Of a stretch of DNA of 64,000 nucleotides, positions 18,577 to 31,096 are shown one piece after another. Position 1 is the first letter of the stretch. Each line of letters starts with the position of its first letter. The position numbers and the translations under genes were made by a program. The DNA is taken from assembly GCA_020631735.1 (NCBI GenBank), contig CM036170.1:66479737-66543736 (forward strand), written 5' to 3'. The notes under the pieces are model-generated. The model was given only the letters and a program-made list of their open reading frames with translations. It was not told where the DNA came from and ran no database searches. This DNA comes from Saccharum officinarum. Its lineage: Eukaryota > Streptophyta > Magnoliopsida > Poales > Poaceae.

Positions 18577-19238
18577 TGAAGGGTCGAGATGGCGGACTAG
18601 AGGGGGGTGAATAGTCCTTTCTAAAAATAATCGCGTTGGCAAACCGAAACAAATGCGGAATTAAAACTATCGGTCTAGCCAAGACTACACCCCTCTATCT
18701 AAGTTCACAAGCACCTCACAAAGATCCTAATTAAGTAACTAAGGTGCTTTCCTTAGCAAGAGCTCTCCTAAACAATTCTAGAGCAAGGTCACACAAACCT
18801 ATGCACTAGTACTTTAGCAAAGCCGGGGAGCTCCTACATAATTCTAGTAAGCAAAAGCACGAAGCCACCTATGCTCACTAAATGATATGATCCACTTCAT
18901 ATTATCATGTGACCGTATTGGTTCATTGATCTTGACCTCACTTGCTCTTCACCGTTGCCTCGGTCCATCGGCGCCAAGTCTTGCTCAAGCTTCACCGCCT
19001 CGCGGTCCATCGCTCCAAAGCCTCCGACTTGCCCTTCACACTTGCAACCGGTCCATCAAGCCAAGCCTCATCTTGATCTTCGCCACCTTGGTCATATGAC
19101 TCCATGTCATGTCTCATATGTAATGAGCTCCTTCATGACACAATTATATGTGGACTAATTCCCTGTGTATCTCACATAAACACAATTAGTCCACCTAAGG
19201 TTGTTACTCAATTACCAAAACCAAATAAGGACCTTTCA
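18577..19238 (-). repeat. LARD-1 left LTR, internally deleted
   Basis: Bases 18709-18880 match 22607-22778, and 18877-19238 match 24532-24893, so about 1.76 kb of LTR is missing at the junction near 18880. The first 132 bp, including CTAGAGGGGGGTGAATAG, occur only here. A complete LTR would be about 2.4 kb. Confidence 0.85.
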
Positions 19239-19267
19239 ATCTCTCCTTTTTGGTAATTGATGACAAC
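19200..19267 (-). other. Inverted repeat (stem-loop) across the LTR / polypurine-tract boundary, unit 1
   Basis: Arm 19200-19220 (GTTGTTACTCAATTACCAAAA) pairs with arm 19248-19267 (TTTTGGTAATTGATGACAAC). Thirteen contiguous pairs are perfect and an outer block of five pairs follows after one bulge and one mismatch. The 27-base loop contains the LTR terminus (19238) and the purine tract. The same arrangement recurs at 24855-24922 and, with different sequence, at 53256-53337. Confidence 0.75.
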
Positions 19268-22200
19268 TCTACAAAGATATGGAAATTAAGTTCTTTTGGA
19301 CTTTATGCCACTTATCCAACATTTTAAGCTCTACGTTAGAATTTGGATAAGCACCATAAAATCCAACTTGGTAGTGATAACTCTCCCTACATATGTGCTC
19401 AAATGGTTTGGTTTCAAGCTTGCACATATGCATAAATATGAAATTTGTGGGAGGGTTAGCACTACTAAGTGATGCTAAGGTGTATAGAATAAACCTTTGT
19501 AGTTCGATACCATTTGATAGCTCGATATCATTTGAAAATCACAAGTTTGCCATCATCCTTAGCATCATGAGTAGCTAGACATCAAAAATACTAGAAACCC
19601 CGTGAGATTAACATTATAAGCAAGGTTCTAGTTTTTCATGATAAACACAAGTCTAGCTATCATCCTATGCATGCTAGTTATCATATCATCATTCAAGTTC
19701 TATAACTAGCATACAACACACAAGCATGCATATTAAATATAAAACTTATGCAATGCAAGCAAGCACATGAATATGCACATATCAAATGCAACCAAACAAT
19801 GTTCATGAGCTTGCTTCCCCTACTTGTGTGCTTCTTTTATCCAGGAATTTTGATCCTTCTTATTTCTTCAATGTTGCTCCCTCTTTGTCCATCTCCATGT
19901 CCAAACTCATTCCCAAACCTCTCTCTCTTGGTGTATTGACATATCTTTGTTCCAATTTCTCCCCCTTTGTCATCAATTTCTATAAATGGTGTACTTCTCA
20001 TTGATGCAAAGGCTTGCATTGGGGTAGATGGTTGAGACTTGAATATTACGTTGTTGATGGACATCACCGCACATGTTGGAATGACATTACTTGTATGTTG
20101 CTCTTGAGATACCACTTAGGATCTTTGACCTTGATACCATTAGGTGGGGCTCCTCCCCCTATGTCATAGCATGGGTCATTCACTTGATAATCTTGAGCTC
20201 TTGTGTGTGAGGGAACTTTCTTCATTTGATGATCACTTAAAGTTGAGCATCACTTGTGGAACCACCGTCTTGTATAAATGATATCATGTGTAGAAATACC
20301 ACGAATAAGTGTGTGATATAAATTTGAAGAATCCTCTATCATGGAACCACTTGTAGGATTTGTCAATATGATCTTTTCTTGAACATTTGCTATCTTTATG
20401 AGTACCACTTGTAGGATATCACTTGTAGATCATGATCTAGACACCACTTGTAAATACCAATTGAAGAAATATTTTGAGTCTAGATACCATTTGAAACACC
20501 CTAGATATCCATTTCTATTGTTGTCTTGTGCTTGTACCCATATCATTGTCATGAGCTTCTAGCATGACTTGAACTAAGTTGATTTGCCTAAGATTCTAAG
20601 TCCGGTTTGATCCAATGACAAGCTTCTTCACTCCTCATACTAAGGGTTATCTTGCCAATGTTGTACTTATCACTTGTTAGCAATCCAAACTAGATCAAGT
20701 ACTTGGGTTCACTAGCTCATGAACAAATTCATACATATACCACTAGATCATTTAAATAATTCAAGCAATAGTGGTAGGCTATGAATTTAAACATTTCATT
20801 TGTTATGCATGATCCTAGTAAGCATGTACTATATGCACTAATCGCATACTAGTAAGGGATGAAATGATCATGCACATTGCAATGATACCTTTGTTATGTT
20901 GGAGTAGAGGATAGTCACATAGATTCCAATTCATTACTCCAATAGTAATGTGAAGTCCAATTTATAAGCTTGGTGAAGACCAATCATTATAGAGAAATCC
21001 ATTCTTCACCCATATGAAATGAGAACCACTAATAATCAAGTGCATTATCTCTTGTTGTGGTTGGCTTGCTTTTTCTCTTTGATCAATGCTTGCATGAGAG
21101 AAGTACTTATGATACTAATTTTATAACCATGACTAGCTCTTTTTTGGGTGTTGCTTGCTTTTCTTGATCAACCCTATTGATTGCTTCAATTAAGCATCTC
21201 AAATGTCCCTTGAATTCATCACTTCTATGTTAGCCTTCCAAGCCGGTGCTCAGTTTATCCACCCATGGGCGGCAAGCCCCCTCAGCAGGGAGAAGTGACC
21301 TCTCTCCAAAGAATCATCCTTGACACTTACTTGAATTGCCTTTGATTGATTGATCTATGGACTTAACTTGATGAGTAACCTTGAATTATTCTTTAAGTCC
21401 TTTTCTTTCTACAAAATGATCTCCAATCATTACTAGAACTTGAACCTCATCTTCATCTTCAGTTTGATCTTTATTTTCAAATTTGAGTACCAAATTTGTA
21501 CACTGAGTACATTCCACAATCAATGCCCTTGTACTCATTTCTTGTCATGCTTCTAGATCAATTCAAAACCAAACTTAGGTATATCAAACACTTATAAATA
21601 TATTTCTAACTTGAGAACCTTTCACTTATAGTGACTCTAGATCAATCCAATAATTGTCACTTTTCTGGCAGATTCTGTACCCTTCAAAGAATACTTCATA
21701 TCTCCCAATGTACAGGTACAAATGCCACGAAATTTGGTGGAGATGTGAATTATTAAGTCATCTAGCAACTGTAAAAATTTGAGCTTCATTTGACTTCTAT
21801 ATTGCTACTATATTTCAAATCTTCCACCACTGCTACATGCTGAAAACTGCTGCACTATAGCTGACAAGATGTGCTCTAAAACCATAGCATTTCTCATCCA
21901 ATTATCATGAAATTTATACAGCATCTCATATCATAAGTCTAGAGCATGCATACCAAATTTCAAGCCAATCCAATATGATTTAGTCACTCAAACTCAGACT
22001 TGATCTCAGCTAGCTCAGATTTTCAATAATGGACAGATTTCAATACATGGAGCTATACTTCACCAAATTGAATCAAACTTGAAACTAACTTGTTTGAACA
22101 TTTTCATAAGACATATATCCATTCAATCCACTTACTAAATGTCATCTCATGAATTTATCCAACACAAATCAATCCAAATTTGATTGCTAGGCATTTAATC

Positions 22201-23552
22201 CATTCAATCATCTCATAGCAAGCAACATTGCATATATATCCAATTCAATCAACTCATATGCACCCAAATAAAATAATCAACTAGAGATATACCTTGGTTA
22301 TCACATGATCATCCTTTTTGCAAGCTCCAACTCAAATATTTGCAAGCCATCAAATATATCCAATAAATCACCACAATCTTGAATGTTGCACTTGTATGTT
22401 GTAGCATTTGGACTCCACTTATTTTGACTTGGCATTGGGATAGAATATGCACTAAGCTTTAAAACTTGATTCAACATATGACGACCAATATGAGTCTAAA
22501 TGAATCAAGCATCCAATGCCGATGGTACCTACAAACAATCATCCACTTTTTGATAGTACCTAAACAAGTCTGGGTCCTCTCAAGTTAGGAGCAACATACT
22601 TAGGCAAAGCATCTCATAAAGATCCTAATTAAGTAACTAAGGTGCTTTCCTTAGTGAGAGCTCTCCTAAATAATTCTAGAGCAAGGTCACACAAACCTAT
22701 GCACTAGTACTTTAGCAAAGCCGGGGAGCTCCTACATAATTCTAGTAAGCAAAAGCACGAAGCCACCTATGCTCACTAGCAATGCTCAATAGCAAGGCAA
22801 CTAATGCCAAACTAGAGAGCGCAAATTACTTAGCTACACAAACTAAGCAATATGACTAACAAGGTTACACAAACCAAATTAGCCACGCAACGGTTGCTAC
22901 TTCTATGCTACACAAGCAAGAACGTAACTAGCAAACTACACAAGCCAACTAGTTACAAGAGCAACTACACAAGCACAAGTATATGAAAGTAAATACAAGC
23001 TTGTGAATCGAAAGCAAACCACCGAGAAGAAGTACACAAGGTTGACACGACAGTTTTTCACCGAGGTTCACTTGGTTGCCACCAAGCTAGTCCCCGTTGT
23101 GGCGATACACCCACTTGATGGATCACGAGCTAATTGACTATCAAGAGTCAAACCCTCAGCGGGTGCCGCACATCCACTCTCAAGATGGGGATCCTCCAAG
23201 CCACGAGCTTTACTAGAGTTGCTCTTCGCGATCCCCGCGGGGTGAGCATAATCCTCCTCACAAATTCTCCTCCGGAGCCACGCACAATCTCCACGCGTGC
23301 TTCAACGGAGTCGCAAGCCATCAACCGTCTAGGAGGTGGCAACCTCCAAGAGTAACAAGCACCACCGGCTTGCAACACGATCACCTAGTGCCACTCGATG
23401 CAATCCTCTTGATGCAATGCACTAGAATCGCTCTCTCACTCGATCCAATGAACACTATCAAGCATGAGTGAGTTAGAGGGCTTCCAAGCACTACCACATA
23501 AGCCACCAAGGCCAAAGTGTGCTCAGCTGCCGGCCAAGGCCGGCCACAACAT

Positions 23553-23562
23553 CTATTTATAG
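23553..23562 (-). promoter_or_regulatory. LTR TATA box, LARD-1 unit 1
   Basis: CTATAAATAG on the minus strand lies inside the LTR, 3' of the CG-rich word array. It fits the expected promoter position for a minus-strand element. Confidence 0.6.
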
Positions 23563-23613
23563 CTCCACAACGAAATAGAGCCGTTAGTCCCCTCACTGGG
23601 CGAGTTTCGGGTC

Positions 23614-23960
23614 GACCGGACGCGCCGGTCGAACTGACCGGACGCGCCTGTCCAACAGACCGGACGCGCTTGTCGAACTGACCGGACGCGCAGGTCAGTA
23701 GCGTGCTCCAACGGCTAGTTTTCGCGTGTATAAACTTGTATTGACCGGATGTGCTGGTCACTAATGGGACCGGACGCGCAGGTCGCAGCGAAACAGCGAA
23801 CAGAGAGGTTCCAGCAAGCTCCCGAAGTGACCGGACGCGTCCGGTCATCACTGACCGGACTCACTGCAGCGTCCGGTCACTTTCGCCCACGAAAAACACT
23901 GACCGGACGCGCTGACCAGACGTGCAGGTGCTGACCGGACGCGTCCGGTCACGAGTCCGG
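23614..23960 (-). repeat. CG-rich word array in the LARD-1 U3, unit 1
   Basis: About ten variants of GACCGGACGCG occur in about 350 bp, the first four at a spacing of about 22 bp. Two copies extend to the perfect 18-base palindrome GACCGGACGCGTCCGGTC. The array lies just upstream (in minus-strand sense) of the LTR TATA box at 23553-23562, so it sits where U3 enhancers would be. Confidence 0.85.
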
Positions 23961-24854
23961 TCACAGACCACTCTTCGATAAAACGGCGATATCTCTTAGC
24001 TCCGAACTCCGATTTCGATGATCTTGGACATTTTGGAAAGCTTACTCAGAGGGCTACACATCCCACTAAAGCACTTGATCCAATTCACAATGGATCAAAG
24101 CAGTATTCCACTCCAAGAGCCATCCTAGTGTCCGGAGAACACCGAAAAACATTTCTCTCTTCTCCAAGTTGATCAACACCAACTCCAACACCTTCTCCTT
24201 TGCAAATGTGCCAACACCACCATGTGTAAAACACCATGTGCATGTGTGTTAGCATTTTCACAATCATTTTCTCGAAGAAGTTAGGCACTCAACTTGCCTC
24301 GCCACTCGATCCTAACACGTATGCAAAGTTAGATCGCTCAAGTGGCACTAGATGACCGATATGCAAACAAGTTTGCCCCTCTTAATAGTATGGCCATCTA
24401 TCCTAAACCCGGTCATCAACTTCTCTACACACCTATGACCGGTGAAATGGAAATGCCCTAGGTTATACCTTTGCCTTGCGCATTCCACTCCATCTCCTCC
24501 GACATTGATGCAACACATGTACCAACCATATCATAAATGATATGATCCACTTCATATCATCATGTGACCGTATTGGTTCATTGATCTTGACCTCACTTGC
24601 TCTTCACCGTTGCCTCGGTCCATCGGCGCCAAGTCTTGCTCAAGCTTCACCGCCTCGCGGTCCATCGCTCCAAAGCCTCCGACTTGCCCTTCACACTTGC
24701 AACCGGTCCATCAAGCCAAGCCTCATCTTGATCTTCGCCACCTTGGTCATATGACTCCATGTCATGTCTCATATGTAATGAGCTCCTTCATGACACAATT
24801 ATATGTGGACTAATTCCCTGTGTATCTCACATAAACACAATTAGTCCACCTAAG

Positions 24855-24922
24855 GTTGTTACTCAATTACCAAAACCAAATAAGGACCTTTCAATCTCTC
24901 CTTTTTGGTAATTGATGACAAC
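24855..24922 (-). other. Inverted repeat across the LTR / polypurine-tract boundary, unit 2
   Basis: This is the duplicate of the stem-loop at 19200-19267, at the junction between the LTR ending at 24893 and the next interior. The arms are unchanged. Confidence 0.75.
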
Positions 24923-27900
24923 TCTACAAAGATATGGAAATTAAGTTCTTTTAGACTTTATGCCACTTATCCAACATTTTAAGCTCTATGTTAGAATTTG
25001 GATAAGCACCATAAAATCCAACTTGGTAGTGATAACTCTCCCTACATATGTGCTCAAATGGTTTGGTTTCAAGCTTGCACATATGCATAAATATGAAATT
25101 TGTGGGAGGGTTAGCACTACTAAGTGATGCTAAGGTGTATAGAATAAACCTTTGTAGTTCGATACCATTTGATAGCTCGATATCATTTGAAAATCACAAG
25201 TTTGCCATCATCCTTAGCATCATGAGTAGCTAGACATCAAAAATACTAGAAACCCCATGAGATTAACATTATAGCAAGGTTCTAGTTTTTCATGATAAAC
25301 ACAAGTCTAGCTATCATCCTATGCATGCTAGTTATCATATCATCATTCAAGTTCTATAACTAGCATACAACACACAAGCATGCATATTAAATATAAAACT
25401 TATGCAATGCAAGCAAGCACATGAATATGCACATATCAAATGCAACCAAACAATGTTCATGAGCTTGCTCCCCCTACTTGTGTGCTTCTTTTATCCAGGA
25501 ATTTTGATCCTTCTTATTTCTTCAATGTTGCTCCCTCTTTGTCCATCTCCATGTCCAAACTCATTCCCAAACCTCTCTCTCTTGGTGTATTGACATATCT
25601 TTGTTCTAATTTCTCCCCCTTTGTCATCAATTTCTATAAATGGTGTACTTCTCATTGATGCAAAGGCTTACATTGGGGTAGATGGTTGAGACTTGAATAT
25701 TGCGTTGTTGATGGACATCACCGCACATGTTGGAATGACATTACTTGTATGTTGCTCTTGAGATACCACTTAGGATCTTTGACCTTGATACCATTAGGTG
25801 GGGCTCCTCCCCCTATGTCATAGCATGGGTCATTCACTTGATAATCTTGAGCTCTTGTGTGTGAGGGAACTTTCTTCATTTGATGATCACTTAAAGTTGA
25901 GCATCACTTGTGGAACCACCGTCTTGTATAAATGATATCATGTGTAGAAATACCACAAATAAGTGTGTGATATAAATTTGAAGAATCCTATATCATGGAA
26001 CCACTTGTAGGATTTGTTAATATGATCTTTTCTTGAACATTTGCTATCTTTATGAGTACCACTTGTAGGATATCACTTGTAGATCATGATCTAGACACCA
26101 CTTGTAAATACCAATTGAAGAAATATTTTGAGTCTAGATACCATTTGAAACAACCTAGATATCCATTTCCATTGTTGTCTTGTGCTTGTACCCATATCAT
26201 TGTCATGAGCTTCTAGCATGACTTGAACTAAGTTGATTTGCCTAAGATTCTAAGTCCGGTTTGATCCAATGACAAGCTTCTTCACTCCTCATACTAAGGG
26301 TTATCTTACCAATGTTGTACTTATCACTTGTTAGCAATCCAAACTAGATCAAGTACTTGGGTTCACTAGCTCATGAACAAATTCATACATATACCACTAG
26401 ATCATTTAAATAATTCAAGCAATAGTGGTAGGCTATGAATTTAAACATTTCATTTGTTATGCATGATCCTAGTAAGCATGTACTATATGCACTAATCGCA
26501 TACTAGTAAGGGATGAAATGATCATGCACATTGCAATGATACCTTTGTTATGTTGGAGTAGAGGATAGTCACATAGATTCCAATTCATTACTCCAATAGT
26601 AATGTGAAGTCCAATTTATAAGCTTGGTGAAGACCAATCATTATAGAGAAATCCATTCTTCACCCATATGAAATGAGAACCACTAATAATCAAGTGCATT
26701 ATCTCTTGTTGTGGTTGGCTTGCTTTTTCTCTTTGATCAATGCTTGCATGAGAGAAGTACTTATGATACTAATTTTATAACCATGACTAGCTCTTTTTTA
26801 GGTGTTGCTTGCTTTTCTTGATCAACCCTATTGATTGCTTCAATTAAGCATCTCAAATGTCCCTTGAATTCATCACTTCTATGTTAGCCTTCCAAGCCGG
26901 TGCTCAGTTTATCCACCCATGGGCGGCAAGCCCCCTCAGCAGGGAGAAGTGACCTCTCTCCAAAGAATCATCCTTGACACTTACTTGAATTGCCTTTGAT
27001 TGATTGATCTATGGACTTAACTTGATGAGTAACCTTGAATTATTCTTTAAGTCCTTTTCTTTCTACAAAATGATCTCCAATCATTACTAGAACTTGAACC
27101 TCATCTTCATCTTCAGTTTGATCTTTATTTTCAAATTTGAGTACCAAATTTGTACACTGAGTACATTCCACAATCAATGCCCTTGTACTCATTTCTTGTC
27201 ATGCTTCTAGATCAATTCAAAACCAAACTTAGGTATATCAAACACTTATAAATATATTTCTAACTTGAGAACCTTTCACTTATAGTGACTCTAGATCAAT
27301 CCAATAATTGTCACTTTTCTAGCAGATTCTGTACCCTTCAAAGAATACTTCATATCTCCCAATGTACAGGTACAAATGCCACGAAATTTGGTGGAGATGT
27401 GAATTATTAAGTCATCTAGCAACTGTAAAAATTTGAGCTTCATTTGACTTCTATATTGCTACTATATTTCAAATCTTCCACCACTGCTACATGCTGAAAA
27501 CTGCTGCACTATAGCTGACAAGATGTGCTCTAAAACCATAGCATTTCTCATCCAATTATCATGAAATTTATACAGCATCTCATATCATAAGTCTAGAGCA
27601 TGCATACCAAATTTCAAGCCAATCCAATATGATTTAGTCACTCAAACTCAGACTTGATCTCAGCTAGCTCAGATTTTCAATAATGGACAGATTTCAATAC
27701 ATGGAGCTATACTTCACCAAATTGAATCAAACTTGAAACTAACTTGTTTGAACATTTTCATAAGACATATATCCATTCAATCCACTTACTAAATGTCATC
27801 TCATGAATTTATCCAACACAAATCAATCCAAATTTGATTGCTAGGCATTTAATCCATTCAATCATCTCATAGCAAGCAACATTGCATATATATCCAATTC

Positions 27901-29206
27901 AATCAACTCATATGCACCCAAATAAAATAATCAACTAGAGATATACCTTGGTTATCACATGATCATCCTTTTTGCAAGCTCCAACTCAAATATTTGCAAG
28001 CCATCAAATATATCCAATAAATCACCACAATCTTGAATGTTGCACTTGTATGTTGTAGCATTTGGACTCCACTTATTTTGACTTGGCATTGGGATAGAAT
28101 ATGCACTAAGCTTTAAAACTTGATTCAACATATGACGACCAATATGAGTCTAAATGAATCAAGCATCCAATGCCGATGGTACCTACAAACAATCATCCAC
28201 TTTTTGATAGTACCTAAACAAGTTTGGGTCCTCTCAAGTTAGGAGCAACATACTTAGGCAAAGCACCTCATAAAGATCCTAATTAAGTAACTAAGGTGCT
28301 TTCCTTAGTGAGAGCTCTCCTAAATAATTCTAGAGCAAGGTCACACAAACCTATGCACTAGTACTTTAGCAAAGCCGGGGAGCTCCTACATAATTCTAGT
28401 AAGCAAAAGCACGAAGCCACCTATGCTCACTAGCAATGCTCAATAGCAAGGCAACTAATGCCAAACTAGAGAGCGCAAATTACTTAGCTACACAAACTAA
28501 GCAATATGACTAACAAGGTTACACAAACCAAATTAGCCACGCAACGGTTGCTACTTCTATGCTACACAAGCAAGAACGTAACTAGCAAACTACACAAGCC
28601 AACTAGTTACAAGAGCAACTACACAAGCACAAGTATATGAAAGTAAATACAAGCTTGTGAATCGAAAGCAAACCACCGAGAAGAAGTACACAAGGTTGAC
28701 ACGACAGTTTTTCACCGAGGTTCACTTGGTTGCCACCAAGCTAGTCCCCGTTGTGGCGATACACCCACTTGATGGATCACGAGCTAATTGACTATCAAGA
28801 GTCAAACCCTCAGCGGGTGCCGCACATCCACTCTCAAGATGGGGATCCTCCAAGCCACGAGCTTTACTAGAGTTGCTCTTCGCGATCCCCGCGGGGTGAG
28901 CATAATCCTCCTCACAAATTCTCCTCCGGAGCCACGCACAATCTCCACGCGTGCTTCAACGGAGTCGCAAGCCATCAACCGTCTAGGAGGTGGCAACCTC
29001 CAAGAGTAACAAGCACCACCGGCTTGCAACACGATCACCTAGTGCCACTCGATGCAATCCTCTTGATGCAATGCACTAGAATCGCTCTCTCACTCGATCC
29101 AATGAACACTATCAAGCATGAGTGAGTTAGAGGGCTTCCAAGCACTACCACATAAGCCACCAAGGCCAAAGTGTGCTCAGCTGCCGGCCAAGGCCGGCCA
29201 CAACAT

Positions 29207-29216
29207 CTATTTATAG
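29207..29216 (-). promoter_or_regulatory. LTR TATA box, LARD-1 unit 2
   Basis: CTATAAATAG on the minus strand, identical in context to 23553-23562. Confidence 0.6.
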
Positions 29217-29267
29217 CTCCACAACGAAATAGAGCCGTTAGTCCCCTCACTGGGCGAGTTTCGGGTC

Positions 29268-29592
29268 GACCGGACGCGCCGGTCGAACTGACCGGACGCG
29301 CTTGTCGAACTGACCGGACGCGCAGGTCAGTAGCGTGCTCCAACGGCTAGTTTTCGCGTGTATAAACTTGTATTGACCGGATGCGCTGGTCACTAATGGG
29401 ACCGGACGCGCAGGTCGCAGCGAAACAGCGAACAGAGAGGTTCCAGCAAGCTCCCGAAGTGACCGGACGCGTCCGGTCATCACTGACCGGACTCGCTGCA
29501 GCGTCCGGTCACTTTCGCCCACGAAAAACACTGACCGGACGCGCTGACCAGACGTGCAGGTGCTGACCGGACGCGTCCGGTCACGAGTCCGG
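29268..29592 (-). repeat. CG-rich word array in the LARD-1 U3, unit 2
   Basis: Same array as at 23614-23960 but shorter by one 22-bp word. Both 18-base palindromes are kept. It lies upstream of the minus-strand TATA box at 29207-29216. Confidence 0.85.
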
Positions 29593-30530
29593 TCACAGAC
29601 CACTCTTCGATAAAACGGCGATATCTCTTAGCTCCGAACTCCGATTTCGATGATCTTGGACATTTTGGAAAGCTTACTCAGAGGGCTACACATCCCACTA
29701 AAGCACTTGATCCAATTCACAATGGATCAAAGCAGTATTCCACTCCAAGAGCCATCCTAGTGTCCGGAGAACACCGAAAAACATTTCTCTCTTCTCCAAG
29801 TTGATCAACACCAACTCCAACACCTTCTCCTTTGCAAATGTGCCAACACCACCATGTGTAAAACACCATGTGCATGTGTGTTAGCATTTTCACAATCATT
29901 TTCTCGAAGAAGTTAGGCACTCAACTTGCCTCGCCACTCGATCCTAACACGTATGCAAAGTTAGATCGCTCAAGTGGCACTAGATGACCGATATGCAAAC
30001 AAGTTTGCCCCTCTTAATAGTACGGCCATCTATCCTAAACCCGGTCATCAACTTCTCTACACACCTATGACCGGTGAAATGGAAATGCCCTAGGTTATAC
30101 CTTTGCCTTGCGCATTCCACTCCATCTCCTCCGACATTGATGCAACACATGTACCAACCATATCATAAATGATATGATCCACTTCATATCATCATGTGAC
30201 CGTATTGGTTCATTGATCTTGACCTCACTTGCTCTTCACCGTTGCCTCGGTCCATCGGCGCCAAGTCTTGCTCAAGCTTCACCGCCTCGCGGTCCATCGC
30301 TCCAAAGCCTCCGACTTGCCCTTCACACTTGCAACCGGTCCATCAAGCCAAGCCTCATCTTGATCTTCGCCACCTTGGTCATATGACTCCATGTCATGTC
30401 TCATATGTAATGAGCTCCTTCATGACACAATCATATGTGGACTAATTCCCTGTGTATCTCACATAAACACAATTAGTCCACCTAAGGTTGTTACTCAATT
30501 ACCAAAACCAAACAAGGACCTTTCAGCACC

Positions 30531-31096
30531 ATATCCATCAAGGTACGGTTACGCCTCTCAGCTACTCCGTTCTGCTGAGGTTCGCTCGGTGTAGAATACT
30601 GGGCTACTATACCATTTTCCTGTAGAAACCTTGCAAAGGGTCCAGGAACTTGGCCATATTGGGTATGCCGACCGTAGTACTCCCCACCACGATCAGACCG
30701 GACGACTTTAATCTTTAAATTATGCTGATTTTTAACTTCGGCCTTAAATATTTTAAATTCATCCAACGCTTTATTTCTTTCTTTAATTGGATAAATGTAA
30801 CCATAACGGGAGTAATCATCTGTGAATGTTATGAACGAGTCAAAACCATCCACACTTTTCACAGGAAAAGGACCACAGATGTCCGTGTGAATTATCTGTA
30901 GAATTCCTGTGCTTCGTTTAGCATCCTTTTTAATTTGCTTTGTGTATTTTCCTTTAATACATTCTCTACACTGTTCAAGGTCTGAGAACTCTAATGGAGG
31001 AAGAATATCATTCTTAACTAGTCTCTCTATTCTCCCCCTCGAAATATGGCCTAAACGACAGTGCCATAATTTCGACGACGCATCTTGAGTTCTCTT
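30531..31096 (-). pseudogene. Copia pol, 5' part: integrase core
   Basis: In the same frame as the upstream gag, this segment carries a gag-pre-integrase HHCC region (LWHCRLGHISRGRIERL with ECIKGKYTK) followed by the integrase core. IHTDICGPF, VVRSDRGGEYYG and QQNGVAERRNRTL supply the D-D-E residues. It ends where LARD-1 interrupts the codons at 30530/18572. An in-frame stop at 31097-31099 separates it from gag-protease. Confidence 0.9.

Larger units (their letters stand above)
19239..24893 (-). repeat. LARD-1 tandem unit 1 (interior plus LTR), 5,655 bp
   Basis: The interior (about 19239-22606) is non-coding and begins ATCTCTCCTTTTTGGTAATT. The LTR part (about 22607-24893) holds a TATA box and a CG-rich word array. 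The whole unit is repeated directly at 24894-30525. Short open frames here recur identically in unit 2 and have no protein resemblance. Confidence 0.9.
18577..30525 (-). mobile_element. LARD-1: non-coding LTR retrotransposon nested in copia, with tandem duplicated body
   Basis: The target GCACC is duplicated at 18572-18576 and 30526-30530, and the copia integrase frame resumes on both sides. The element begins TGAAGGGTCGAG and ends GGACCTTTCA. A minus-strand polypurine tract (reverse complement of 19239-19251) and minus-strand TATA boxes put its orientation on the minus strand. No frame encodes gag or pol, so it is a large retrotransposon derivative that would need proteins supplied in trans. 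It holds three LTR-derived segments ending at 19238, 24893 and 30525 and two interiors. The left LTR is 662 bp because of an internal deletion; the other two lack the first 132 bp and run straight into interior sequence. Confidence 0.9.
24894..30525 (-). repeat. LARD-1 tandem unit 2 (interior plus LTR), 5,632 bp
   Basis: It repeats unit 1 with roughly 20 substitutions noticed by eye (about 0.4%), a 1-bp deletion near 25273 and a 22-bp deletion inside the CG-rich word array. Most substitutions are C/T or G/A. Confidence 0.9.

Noticed and set aside
23614..23960. Short regularly spaced CG-rich words considered as a CRISPR-like array
   Set aside because: Spacing is about 22 bp start to start with no unique spacers, the context is a plant LTR, and there are no cas genes.
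18887..30445. Repeated short open frames in LARD-1 as candidate genes
   Set aside because: They lie in LTR and interior repeats, recur only because the unit is duplicated, and resemble no protein.
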